Positions 8,778-16,600 of a stretch of DNA of 53,226 bases are shown piece after piece. A program made the position numbers and the translations under genes. This DNA is from Planctomycetota bacterium (lineage in GTDB: Bacteria > Planctomycetota > JAFGQW01): the NCBI GenBank assembly GCA_016935485.1, contig JAFGQW010000360.1:1-53226 (forward strand). The letters are read 5' to 3'. The notes beneath the pieces are model-generated. The model searched no databases. It saw only the letters and a program-made list of their open reading frames with translations, and was not told the DNA's origin. Every line of letters starts with the position of its first letter. Within the stretch, counting starts at the first letter, position 1.

Positions 8778-9040
8778 GTCCCTTCCTCCAGATCGGGTTC
8801 GGCGTCCTGACGGTGGCCGCGGCGATGTGTCTCTACCGCATCGCCCGCGGCCCGAGCGCGCCGGACCGGACGGTCGCCATCGACATCCTGGGCACGCTGG
8901 TGGTCGGTTTCTGCTGCCTGATGGCGCTGTGGACCCGGCAGGACTACTACATGAACATCGCGATTGCCTGGGCGCTGATCAGCTTCGTGTGCACGCTGGC
9001 GATGGCCAAGTTCCTGGAGGGCAGGTCCTACGATGCTTGA
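8774..9040 (+). CDS. MrpF/MbhB-like subunit
   Basis: An 88-residue, three-helix membrane protein. The segment YRIARGPSAPDRTVAIDIL is the typical MrpF signature (RGPxxxDRxxAxD). Start ATG 8774 overlaps the MrpE stop by four bases and has GGAGGATC five bases upstream. The gene overlaps the MrpG-like start by eight bases. Confidence 0.92.
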   Translation: MSPFLQIGFGVLTVAAAMCLYRIARGPSAPDRTVAIDILGTLVVGFCCLMALWTRQDYYMNIAIAWALISFVCTLAMAKFLEGRSYDA

Positions 9041-9440
9041 GACGATCTGTTACTGGCTGGTCGGGATCGGGCTTGCGTTCGACTTCTTCGGGTGCCTGGG
9101 GCTGGTGCGCCTGCCGGACGTGTACAACCGCGCGCAGGCGGCGACCAAGTGCGTCACCCTGGGGACCTGCATGATCCTCTTCGGCGTGGCGCTGGGCGCC
9201 TTCGGCGGGGTCAGCGTGGCGATGGGCGTGAAGGCGCTGCTCTGCGCGATGTTCATCCTGCTGACGAGCCCCGTGGGTGCGCACGCCATCTGCCGCGGGG
9301 CGTACCTGTCGGGCGTGCCGCTCTGGGAGGGCAGCGCGGAGGACGCCTTCAAGGAGCGGGCCGAGAGAATTCGCGAGGAAGAGATCGAGGAACTCGGCGA
9401 GGAATCTGGGGTGCAGCGTGAGAAAGCCCAAGCTTCGTGA
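9033..9440 (+). CDS. MrpG/MbhC-like subunit
   Basis: A 135-residue membrane protein of the MrpG/MnhG family with GLVRLPDVYNRAQAATKCVT and LLTSPVGAHAICRGAY, both family signatures (RLPDxYxRxHAxTK and TxPxAAHxxxRAAY). A charged C-terminal tail of about 35 residues, rich in Glu and Arg, extends beyond the usual end. The gene overlaps the ferredoxin-like gene by 23 bases. Confidence 0.92.
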   Translation: MLETICYWLVGIGLAFDFFGCLGLVRLPDVYNRAQAATKCVTLGTCMILFGVALGAFGGVSVAMGVKALLCAMFILLTSPVGAHAICRGAYLSGVPLWEGSAEDAFKERAERIREEEIEELGEESGVQREKAQAS

Positions 9441-10035
9441 ACTGAAGGAGGCGGTGCGGGCCGTGCTGAGCGGGCCCTACACCACAAAGTTCCCGGCGGA
9501 GCCGCACGTGCCTCCGGAGGGCTTTCGCGGCAAGCCCGAGTTCCAGGAGGACGGCTGCATCGGCTGCGGCGCGTGCGCCGAGGCGTGTCCGGCGGTCGCG
9601 CTGCGGGTGGCCGACGGGATGAACGGCGACCGGCCGGTGCGCCGTCTCGAGATCCGCTACGACAAGTGCATCTTCTGCGGCCAGTGCGAGCTCAACTGCA
9701 CCACCAAGCGCGGGGTCAAGCTCACGCCGGAGTGGGATCTGGCGACGCTGGACCGCGCGAGCCTCTACACCCGGATCGAGCACGAGCTGGTGCTGTGCGA
9801 GGCCTGCGGCGTCGCGGTGGGCACGGGCAAGCACCTGAGGTGGGTGGCGGAGCAGATCGGCGCCAAGGCCTACGGCAACCCCACCCTGATCCTCACGGCG
9901 GACGGCGGCATGGCGCTGGCGGCGCGCGACGGCGGGCGGCCGGGCGAGCCCACGCTGGCGCGGAGCGACAGTATGCGTGTGCTGTGTCCTTCCTGCCGGC
10001 GGACCAACGTGGTGCGCGAGCTCTGGGGGCAGTAG
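9418..10035 (+). CDS. NuoI/HyfH/MbhN-like ferredoxin subunit with an extra Cys-pair domain
   Basis: A 205-residue subunit that passes electrons between ferredoxin and the small-subunit cluster. It has two 4Fe-4S motifs: CIGCGACAEACP (Cys47-57) and CIFCGQCELNC (Cys84-94). The second lacks the usual Pro after the last Cys. The C-terminal part adds two Cys pairs, CEAC (127, 130) and CPSC (190, 193), which look like a small metal-ribbon and resemble the tails of some hydrogenase-type NuoI proteins. The start is GTG 9418; no better in-frame start lies nearby. The stop is one base from the maturation protease gene. Confidence 0.88.
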   Translation: MRKPKLRELKEAVRAVLSGPYTTKFPAEPHVPPEGFRGKPEFQEDGCIGCGACAEACPAVALRVADGMNGDRPVRRLEIRYDKCIFCGQCELNCTTKRGVKLTPEWDLATLDRASLYTRIEHELVLCEACGVAVGTGKHLRWVAEQIGAKAYGNPTLILTADGGMALAARDGGRPGEPTLARSDSMRVLCPSCRRTNVVRELWGQ

Positions 10036-10036
10036 C

Positions 10037-10552
10037 GTGGCCGCGGCCCCGCGGTCCGGCTGGGTCGGGCGGCTCACGGAGGCGGTGGGGCCCCGGACCG
10101 TGATCGTGTGCGTCGGTAACACGCTCGCGGGCGACGACGGGCTCGGCCCCGCCGTGGCGGCCGGCCTCGCGGGCGGCGTGCCCTGGCCGGTGCTCGATGC
10201 CGGTGCGGCGCCCGAGAACTTCCTGATGAAGATCGTTGCCCACGAACCGGACATGGTCCTCCTCGTGGACACGCTTGCCGCCGGCGCCGCACCCGGGACG
10301 ATCCGGCTCGTCGAGCCTGCGGACCTCGCCGGGCCGGGGCCGAGCACGCACGGCCCCGCACCGACGGTCTTCCTCGAGGCGCTCGTGGGCGTGCATCCCT
10401 GCCGCGTGGTGGTGCTGGGCGTGGAGCCCGCCTCGCTCGCGACGGGCGCGCCGCTTTCGCCCGCCGTCGCGCGCGCGGCCGAGACGATCGTCGCTGCCTT
10501 GCGATCGCTCGCCGGCGAGTGCGGGCCGGGTGGTGCGACGGCGGGTGGTTGA
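10037..10552 (+). CDS. Hydrogenase maturation protease, HycI family
   Basis: A 171-residue endopeptidase of the M52/HycI family that trims the C-terminus of the large subunit after nickel insertion. The N-terminal motif GNTLAGDDGLGP is the family signature with the metal-binding Asp. LLVDTL and STHGPAP match the regions that carry the second Asp and the His. It closes the operon, starting at GTG 10037, one base after the previous stop. Its presence supports processing of the 34-residue tail of the large subunit. Confidence 0.88.
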   Translation: MAAAPRSGWVGRLTEAVGPRTVIVCVGNTLAGDDGLGPAVAAGLAGGVPWPVLDAGAAPENFLMKIVAHEPDMVLLVDTLAAGAAPGTIRLVEPADLAGPGPSTHGPAPTVFLEALVGVHPCRVVVLGVEPASLATGAPLSPAVARAAETIVAALRSLAGECGPGGATAGG

Positions 10553-10577
10553 AGCGAGCGGCGGTCCGGCGTACTCT
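10549..10577 (+). promoter_or_regulatory. Sigma70-like promoter for the Rieske-like gene
   Basis: TTGAAG, a 17-base spacer and TACTCT, starting inside the stop codon of the protease gene. The predicted transcription start near 10584 would leave only about 11 bases before the ATG at 10595, but about 50 bases before the ATG at 10634. This favours the downstream start and separate expression of the Rieske-like gene. Confidence 0.5.
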
Positions 10578-10633
10578 ACGGGGAGCAAGCATCCATGTGC
10601 CTGACCGACGGTTGCGCCAGCGAGGGAGCTCTC

Positions 10634-11089
10634 ATGGGATCACCGGATCGAGACGCGAAGAACAGCATGGGTCTCTGGCGCCGGATTCTCGGCAGATGCC
10701 TGACCCGGGAGGCGGCCGACCGTTCCTGCTGGAGCTACGCTGAGGGCCAGTTGACGGTGAATCTCGAGAGAGTGCCGGAGCTGGCCGGGCGCGGGTCCGG
10801 TGTCCGGATCGAAGGGGGCGAGCTTCCCGCCCGTATCCTTCTCGTCCGCGGCGACGACGGCGAGCTGTACGCATTCCGCAATGCGTGCACTCATGCCGGA
10901 CGTCGCCTCGATCCCGTCCCCGACGCCGGGACGATCCAGTGCTGCAGCGTGGGCAAGTCGACATTCGACTACCGTGGCACCCGCCTGAAGGGCAGCGGCA
11001 AGGCGGATGTGACCGCCTATCCCGTGGCGGCAAGCGGGCAGCTGGCCGTGATCGCGCTCGAGCCGGTCCGGCCGGCAGCGAGCGGTTGA
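10634..11089 (+). CDS. Rieske-like protein with an incomplete second cluster motif
   Basis: A 151-residue soluble protein with a Rieske ferredoxin layout. The first ligand pair is intact as CTHAGR (Cys85, His87). Fifteen residues later comes CCSVGKS (Cys103, Cys104), where CxxH is expected; neither Val106 nor Gly107 is a His. A normal 2Cys-2His cluster therefore looks impossible unless Cys104 or another residue serves. The domain otherwise continues with STFDY and VTAYPVAASGQL as in Rieske folds. Start ATG 10634 has GAGGGAG five bases upstream and fits the promoter; ATG 10595 would add 13 residues. Its place after the hydrogenase may be functional or chance. Confidence 0.7.
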   Translation: MGSPDRDAKNSMGLWRRILGRCLTREAADRSCWSYAEGQLTVNLERVPELAGRGSGVRIEGGELPARILLVRGDDGELYAFRNACTHAGRRLDPVPDAGTIQCCSVGKSTFDYRGTRLKGSGKADVTAYPVAASGQLAVIALEPVRPAASG

Positions 11090-11156
11090 TGCGGACCCGC
11101 CGCCGGCGCGAACCTGCGCCCGATGGCGGAGGCAGCGTGCGTGCGGTGTCGCCTCT

Positions 11157-11184
11157 TTGCGTCCGGCCGGTCGTGAGGTAAACT
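11157..11184 (+). promoter_or_regulatory. Possible promoter upstream of the secreted protein gene
   Basis: TTGCGT, a 16-base spacer and TAAACT. A 6-bp dyad (CGTGAG/CTCACG) flanks the -10 and could be an operator or chance. The leader to the ATG at 11359 would be about 170 bases. Weak evidence. Confidence 0.35.
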
Positions 11185-11358
11185 GGCTCACGAGAGAGTG
11201 GCCCGCGCGGGCCGGCCCGCAGCGGGGCGGCTCGACCGGCATCGACCGTGACGCTGCCTTGCTTGCGGGCTTCGATCCTGCTCGCGGTCCGGCGCAGGAT
11301 CCTGCGCCGCCGGCGCCTTCGGGTCGTGCCACCGGTTTCTTCGGAAAGGAGTATCGCG

Positions 11359-12273
11359 ATGAGAATCGTAACCGCCGCCGCAGTGCTCTTCCTTGCCGGT
11401 CTGGCCGGTGCGCAGACGATGATGCCGATTCCTGTGTTTGGGAGCACGTACTCCTCGGCAAGCCACTCACGCGGCTTCTACTTCCAGGCGCCGATCGACT
11501 TCACGATCGTGGGGCTTCGCGTGCCGGACGAGCGGAGCCACGGCCTGCAGAACGTCGCGGTGATCAAGCCGGCCGCCAAGCCTCCCGCCTATCCGACGAC
11601 GACCACCGGCGGCTACCTGTTCTACAAGGGCGGCGAGCCGAGCAGCACGATCATTCCCTGCAACCTGAGCTTCAAGAAGGGCGAGTTCGTCGGGGTTCTC
11701 GGGGCCTGCGGCGACGCCACCATGATGTACAGCTCCTACGGCACGCCGTCGGGACCGTTCCTGAGCCACGTCCTCGGCGTGGCGACGAGCATCTACCGGT
11801 TCGGCTCCCAGACCAACCTCGTGGTCGTGCAGGGGCAGGGAGCGTACTACTGCATCGACACCGGCACGGTCTCGCGCGTGGAGGTCTACGTGGCCGCGGC
11901 CGGCCTCGTCGGATCGGGCACGGGGGCTCCCGGCACGACGCTCCGTTTCACGCTGACGGCACCGGCCGACGGCGGACTTCCCTACCAGATGGGGAGCTCC
12001 TTCGGCAACGGGCCGATCCCGATCGACACGCGCCGCCTGGGGCTTTCGGTCGACTCGCTCCTCGTTCTCAGCGTGGCCGGCGCGCTGCCGGCGGTCTTCC
12101 AGAACTACGCCGGGAAGCTCGATGCGCAAGGAGTGGCGCAGGCGGCACTCGCCATTCCAAACCTCCCGGCTCTGAAGGGGCTGCGGATCTATACCGCCTA
12201 TGTGACGCTGCTGGCGACGGCGCCGTCCGGCGTGGCGAGCATCTCGAACTCGTTCCTCTTCACGATCCAGTAG
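11359..12273 (+). CDS. Secreted protein with the C-terminal beta module shared in this window
   Basis: A 304-residue exported protein of unknown function. The N-terminus is a signal peptide ending near LAGLAGAQ. Residues about 25-180 form a domain I do not recognise, rich in Gly, Ser, Thr and Tyr. Residues about 185-304 form the module that recurs in four other proteins here, with GAPGTTLRFTL, the segment AGKLDAQGVAQAALAIPN and an ending of alternating hydrophobic residues. Start ATG 11359 is preceded by AAAGGAG with a 7-base spacer; longer starts upstream lack this. A strong hairpin follows the stop. Confidence 0.75.
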   Translation: MRIVTAAAVLFLAGLAGAQTMMPIPVFGSTYSSASHSRGFYFQAPIDFTIVGLRVPDERSHGLQNVAVIKPAAKPPAYPTTTTGGYLFYKGGEPSSTIIPCNLSFKKGEFVGVLGACGDATMMYSSYGTPSGPFLSHVLGVATSIYRFGSQTNLVVVQGQGAYYCIDTGTVSRVEVYVAAAGLVGSGTGAPGTTLRFTLTAPADGGLPYQMGSSFGNGPIPIDTRRLGLSVDSLLVLSVAGALPAVFQNYAGKLDAQGVAQAALAIPNLPALKGLRIYTAYVTLLATAPSGVASISNSFLFTIQ

Positions 12274-12289
12274 ATCGAGCAGGACTGGC

Positions 12290-12327
12290 GCAACTGAAAA
12301 AACGCCCCTGGGGCGTTTTTCAGTTGC
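12290..12327. terminator. Bidirectional intrinsic terminator between convergent genes
   Basis: Nearly perfect inverted repeat: the left arm 12290-12308 pairs with the right arm 12310-12327, with one extra A on the left. It has a GC core (CGCCCC/GGGGCG) and A/T tracts on both sides, so it can end transcription in both directions. It overlaps the last codons of the minus-strand gene at 12320. Confidence 0.8.
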
Positions 12328-13027
12328 GGGCGGGGCGGCGGGGGGCGGGTCCGCGGCCCGGGCGGCGGCCGTGGTCCGGGTGGCCGTACGGGGCGAGCTG
12401 TCCGACCCACGCGTTCAGGTACCACGGATCCCAGCGCTCGCGGTCCCAGTAGTTCAGCCGTGTGCCGGCGCCGTCGTCCTTGTGGGTGCTCGTGGGCGCG
12501 GCACTCGGCGTCTCGTTCCGGTTGCGACCGACCTGGGCGGTGGCCGCCGGCGCCGGTTCGGGTGAGGTCTTACCGGCGGTTGCGGCCGCGCCGGCGCGAT
12601 CGTTCGCCCCGGCCGGCGCGCTCGGCGCCAGCCGGATCGTCCGGCCGCTCCAGCTCGCGGCGAGCAGGACCGGAGCGGCGCGGGTTGCGGTCTCCGCGGG
12701 CGCCGTCGCGGCTGCAGGTGCCGGCGCTGCTTCCAGCGCGTGGGTCCGCGCGGCGGATGCGGAGCTGGACGGCGGGTTCGCCGTTCCCGCTGTGGCGCTG
12801 GGAACTGCGCTGGCGACCGGGACAGCAGCGCGCGGCGCCTGAACCGCGAAGACGTTGCGGTGCTCCGCGGGCGAGGTGGAGGCGGGGGCGGGGCTCGGCG
12901 TGGCGGCCGGGCTCGCGGGGGCGAGGTCGAAGCGGTTCTGGGCGGGGGCAACCGCGGCGAGGGCGGCCACGAGGAGAAACGCGCTTCCGGAAGCGAGCCG
13001 GGCGGCGGTCATTCGGGCGGCTTTCAT
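12320..13027 (-). CDS. Secreted Ala/Pro-rich protein
   Basis: A 235-residue exported protein of unknown function. A signal peptide (hydrophobic run FLLVAALAAVAPAQ) is followed by about 150 residues of low-complexity Ala, Pro, Ser and Thr, probably disordered or a wall-spanning linker. The C-terminal 50 residues differ: NYWDRERWDPWYLNAWVGQ is rich in Trp and Tyr, then a Gly/Pro/Arg tail. The start at 13027 has GGAGGA seven bases upstream. It is the last gene of a minus-strand cluster; the terminator hairpin overlaps its stop. Confidence 0.65.
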   Translation of the reverse strand: MKAARMTAARLASGSAFLLVAALAAVAPAQNRFDLAPASPAATPSPAPASTSPAEHRNVFAVQAPRAAVPVASAVPSATAGTANPPSSSASAARTHALEAAPAPAAATAPAETATRAAPVLLAASWSGRTIRLAPSAPAGANDRAGAAATAGKTSPEPAPAATAQVGRNRNETPSAAPTSTHKDDGAGTRLNYWDRERWDPWYLNAWVGQLAPYGHPDHGRRPGRGPAPRRPARN

Positions 13028-13311
13028 CGGTCTTCCTCCAGCTCGGAGAAGCGTTGGATGCCGCTCCCAAAGCAATCGCCGTGCCCGAGCACACCTCCCT
13101 TGCCGCAAGTTTCTGTCGACCGCGCAACTCGTTCTTACGGAGAGAGTTGGCTCCCGACCCCTCGAACCTCCAGATGTCCGGAGCGACTCTCGCTCGGGCG
13201 GATGTCTTCGCCGCGGGCCGCCCCGTCCTCCCTCCCGGACGGCTCCCGGACCGGGACGGAGTCCCCGCGACGGTCGGGGAGGCGCCGCGATCCGCGCGCC
13301 CGCCGGGCGGC

Positions 13312-15222
13312 TCACTTCGTCCCGAAGACCTTTCCGTAGCGGAAGTAGACCTCGAGGCAGAGCGTGAGCAGCGCGGTGGAGTAGACCCGACCACCGTCCT
13401 CGCCCCAGGGACCGATCGGATCCCAGGAACCCCGGGCGCAGCCGTCCTGGCGCTGGTGGTCGACGAGGGCGTCCTTCATCGACTGATTCCACTCGGTCCA
13501 CTCGCGGCCGCCGATCTGGAAGAGCGCGAGCGTGCCGGCGTACCAGTAGTAGTGATCGATGGAGCCGTCGGATTCGTTCCAGGTGGGCAGCCGCTCGAGG
13601 CAGAGCTTGGTGCCCCGCTGGATCACCTCGGACTTCGTCGGGTCCTCTCCGAGGAGAATGCGCGACAGCATGCCCACCGCCGTGATCGCCTCGCTGCGCG
13701 AGCGCGGCCACTTCTGCTCGCGCCCCGGAGCCCGCACGGGACTCACGCCCTTCTGGACATAGCCGACGCGACCCGTGTCCGGATCGGTCATCACGTCGAG
13801 CCAGGCCCGGGCGCCCGCGAGCGCTTCCTCGGGCACCTCGAGGCCGCTCAGCTTTGCGCTCTTCAGCACCATCACGACCCATCCGGTCACGCAGGTGTCG
13901 TTGTCGCCCGGCGTGACCGTGTAGCGCCACGCGAGCTTGCCCTGTCCGGAGGGGTGCGGGTTCTGCGCCCGGTAGAGAAAGGCGAGCGCGTTTTCGACGG
14001 CGGGCCGCAGCAGCGGGCTCCGCGTCATCCCGTAGGCTTCCGCCATCGCGAGCGTGGCGATGGCGTGGTTGTACATGAAGTGGCCCGTCTGCGTGCCGAA
14101 ACAGCCCTCCGGATCCTGGATCCGCCGGAGGTACTTGAGACCGGCACCCACCGTGGGCCCGTATTCCTCGCTCGCCTGGGTGTGTCCGGCGCCGAGGAAG
14201 GCCAGCAGCGCCAGCCCGGTGACGCCCGGATCGTAGAGCGGGTATCCCATCCCGTCGCACGCCTCGCCCTCGCACCGGTTTCCGAAGCCGTCGCAGTCCC
14301 AGAATCCCTCGTCCTGGGTCTGGTGCCGAGCCAGCCAGTCCAGTCCGAGCTCGACGGCCTCGCCCGTGCCGACCCCGCCGTACCGGCGCCTGAGCCCCTC
14401 CTGGGCGTGGGCGCGGCCGCCGAAGGGCCCGCCGACGATCTGGGGCCCGAGCTGCACCGGGATCCGGGGCGCGGCGGCGAAGTTCGACGCGGTGGCCGAG
14501 ACGGCCCAGTGCGTGAGCCCGCTCCGGTCGAGGAGCCCCACGGCGTCGATCGCGGTGCCGCTCGCATCCGGCGCGACATGGAGCTTGAGGCGTGCCACAG
14601 GCATCGCGGTCGTGACCGGGATCACGAGCACGTCCGGCGGCGCTCCGCCCGGCGCGGCCGGCTGCCAGAGCACGACTTCCTCCTTCTCGCTGGCGGGAGC
14701 CGTGATCTTCGCCAGCCCGGCGAGCGAGCCCGCGCCGTGCACGAGGATCGCGATCGGCGCCACGCGCCCGGCGTACTCGAGCTCGAGCCACGCGTCGCCG
14801 CCGGAGGCCTCCGGGGTCCAGGCTGTCGGCCAGACCTTCGCCGCCGCGGGGCGCCCTCCGGCGGCGGTGTCCGGTGCCCCGGTCGCCTGCTCCGGGCCGA
14901 AGGGGCGCTTCGGCGCGAGCTTGCCCCAGAGGAACCAGTTCGGGTGGACGTAGACCCAGTAGCCGCGCGGCAAGTTCTCATGGCCCGCGTAGGCCGCGGC
15001 GGACCACCGTCCGAAGTCGTGAAACGCCCCGTACCGCGCGAGGTCGTCGGGGACCCGGAGGACCGCGAGGAGCTCGGCGTACTTGCCGCCGGCCTTCGCG
15101 ACCCGGATGTCGGCCTCGAGGTCCTTCGGGTCGGGCGGCTTGACGGCGTCCGGGCGGACCTGGGACAGGGCAAGACCGGCGCACACGATGCACAGGGGGA
15201 ATGCGAACCACGCGCCTCTCAT
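13312..15222 (-). CDS. Secreted alpha/alpha-toroid (prenyltransferase/squalene-oxidase-like) protein
   Basis: A 636-residue exported protein. A signal peptide (residues 1-20) is followed by a beta-rich region (about 40-280) and then a toroid domain (about 300-620) with repeated motifs such as GLDWLARHQTQDEGFWDCDG, QDPEGCFGTQTGHFMYNHA and QDGCARGSWDP. Such domains are common in planctomycete secreted proteins next to VWA domains. They are not terpene cyclases, and I see no DxDD motif. The function is unknown; binding or scaffolding is likely. The start at 15222 has GGAGGA with a 7-base spacer. A related toroid lies inside the giant protein at 27044-32584. Confidence 0.8.
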   Translation of the reverse strand: MRGAWFAFPLCIVCAGLALSQVRPDAVKPPDPKDLEADIRVAKAGGKYAELLAVLRVPDDLARYGAFHDFGRWSAAAYAGHENLPRGYWVYVHPNWFLWGKLAPKRPFGPEQATGAPDTAAGGRPAAAKVWPTAWTPEASGGDAWLELEYAGRVAPIAILVHGAGSLAGLAKITAPASEKEEVVLWQPAAPGGAPPDVLVIPVTTAMPVARLKLHVAPDASGTAIDAVGLLDRSGLTHWAVSATASNFAAAPRIPVQLGPQIVGGPFGGRAHAQEGLRRRYGGVGTGEAVELGLDWLARHQTQDEGFWDCDGFGNRCEGEACDGMGYPLYDPGVTGLALLAFLGAGHTQASEEYGPTVGAGLKYLRRIQDPEGCFGTQTGHFMYNHAIATLAMAEAYGMTRSPLLRPAVENALAFLYRAQNPHPSGQGKLAWRYTVTPGDNDTCVTGWVVMVLKSAKLSGLEVPEEALAGARAWLDVMTDPDTGRVGYVQKGVSPVRAPGREQKWPRSRSEAITAVGMLSRILLGEDPTKSEVIQRGTKLCLERLPTWNESDGSIDHYYWYAGTLALFQIGGREWTEWNQSMKDALVDHQRQDGCARGSWDPIGPWGEDGGRVYSTALLTLCLEVYFRYGKVFGTK

Positions 15223-15255
15223 GGGACCGTCCTCCGGCAAGGGGTTGATCCGGAC

Positions 15256-15273
15256 CGCTTTCGCACGAAAGCG
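15256..15273. other. Perfect 8-bp hairpin in the leader of the toroid gene
   Basis: CGCTTTCG and CGAAAGCG are separated by CA. It lies between the stop of the archaemetzincin-like gene (15347) and the start of the toroid gene (15222). It could limit read-through or stabilise the mRNA; there is no strong T-tract, so termination is uncertain. Confidence 0.45.
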
Positions 15274-15346
15274 CGCGTCAACGCGGCTGGAGACGGGAGG
15301 TTCGAAGAATCTCCGGGAATGCGAGAAGTTCCGCCGGCGCGGGCTC

Positions 15347-16546
15347 TCAGTAGCGCCGGCGCAGCTGCTCGGCGCAGCGCGTGCAGGGGTCGTAGCCCTT
15401 CTGGTCGAGGCTCCGGAGGTCGTAGACCACCCGCATCGGACACTTCGCGTTGCCGCACCGGCCGATCTCGAACGCGCTGCCCGCGGTGCAGATGATCTGC
15501 TTGGTGGTGCGCGCGACCAGCCGCTCCCAGCTCGGCTTCTCGCCGGACCGCGCGGAGAGGAACGGCCCGTAGGTCATCACCGCGACCTCCCTGCCGCCCC
15601 AGCCGAAGACCGGCCCGCTGCGCCGCCGGGCGTCGGCATGCATGTCAGCCCGCGTGACGCCCACATACATCACGTTCGGCCGGCCGTGCGGCCCGAGCAC
15701 CGAAGCGAAATGGCGGAGCATGGTGTCCGCGCTCCACCGCGGCCGGTAGTCCGTCTCGAGTCTGGCCTCCAGATCGGCAAGCTCGCGCCAGCGGGCCTGC
15801 TGCTCGAGCCAGGTGCGAACCACGAGGAGGAAGACCTCCTCCGCCTCGAGCTGCGCCCGGCCGCGGCTCGTCGCCGCCAGGGCCGCGTCGCCTTCGGGCG
15901 TGTCGAGCAGCGGGACGAAGCGCTTGCGGAGATCGTCCAGATACGCGCGGAGCGGGGTCTCGGCGTCCCGCGGCAGCTCGAGCCCGGCCCGCTGGAGGAC
16001 CACCTCGTAGTTCAGCCGCCGCATCACCTGCTCGGCGGCGGCCTTCAGCAGCAGCACGTCGACGGCGCCGATCGGGATCAGCACGATCTTCACGCTCTCC
16101 CCCGGCACCCTCTCGATGTCGGGGATCGCCGTGTCCGCCGTACGTTCGAGGAGATGGAGGGCGCCGGTCCGCACGCCGTCGCTCTCGGCGTGCTCGAGGA
16201 GCCAGTTCGCCTTCTTCTCCGTGGCCGCCGCGTCGCCCTCCTCGCGCGTCATCTCCGCCACCATGAGGTGGGCGTCCATGGCCCACGAGTCGAGCTTCAG
16301 GACGCGGTCCACGTACTGGCGCGCGCCCTTCCGGTCGCCGGTCTGCCGCAGCCGCTCCGCATAGCGGAGCACGATCCCGAGGCGGCCGCGGAGCTCGGCG
16401 TTGCGGAGCGCCAGCGTCCGGTCGGCTTCCGCTCGGAGCTCCTCGAGCGGATCAGGCGCGGCCTGCGCCCACGCGGCGCCGCCGGCGGCGAGTCCAAGAA
16501 GCGCCAGCACGAGCGCGCGGCGGAGTCGTCGGACTGCAGCGGTCAT
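15347..16546 (-). CDS. Secreted archaemetzincin-fold protein with a lost active site
   Basis: A 399-residue exported protein. A signal peptide ends near AAWAQ, then about 100 helical residues, then an archaemetzincin-like (M54) domain: VKIVLIPIGAVDV is the N-terminal strand and VMYVGVTRADM with VFGWGG and VAVMTYGPF match the core. The C-terminal Cys pattern is kept: C, GNAK, CPM, then KGYDPCTRC. The zinc motif HExxHxxGxxH, expected just before the first Cys, is instead CTAGSAFEIGR (15455-15490 with its Cys), so all three His and the Glu are gone. It therefore should not be a peptidase. The start follows GAAGGAAGAGG. It probably shares an mRNA with the coiled-coil gene 54 bases upstream. Confidence 0.72.
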   Translation of the reverse strand: MTAAVRRLRRALVLALLGLAAGGAAWAQAAPDPLEELRAEADRTLALRNAELRGRLGIVLRYAERLRQTGDRKGARQYVDRVLKLDSWAMDAHLMVAEMTREEGDAAATEKKANWLLEHAESDGVRTGALHLLERTADTAIPDIERVPGESVKIVLIPIGAVDVLLLKAAAEQVMRRLNYEVVLQRAGLELPRDAETPLRAYLDDLRKRFVPLLDTPEGDAALAATSRGRAQLEAEEVFLLVVRTWLEQQARWRELADLEARLETDYRPRWSADTMLRHFASVLGPHGRPNVMYVGVTRADMHADARRRSGPVFGWGGREVAVMTYGPFLSARSGEKPSWERLVARTTKQIICTAGSAFEIGRCGNAKCPMRVVYDLRSLDQKGYDPCTRCAEQLRRRY

Positions 16547-16600
16547 CGGTTCGCCTCTTCCTTCGCAGCAAGCCGGGGAGGGTCGCTACACCCCCTCGGA

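Noticed and set aside
13312-15222. Terpene cyclase (squalene-hopene type) for the toroid protein
   Set aside because: There is no DxDD catalytic motif, and a signal peptide is present. Only the toroid fold is shared.
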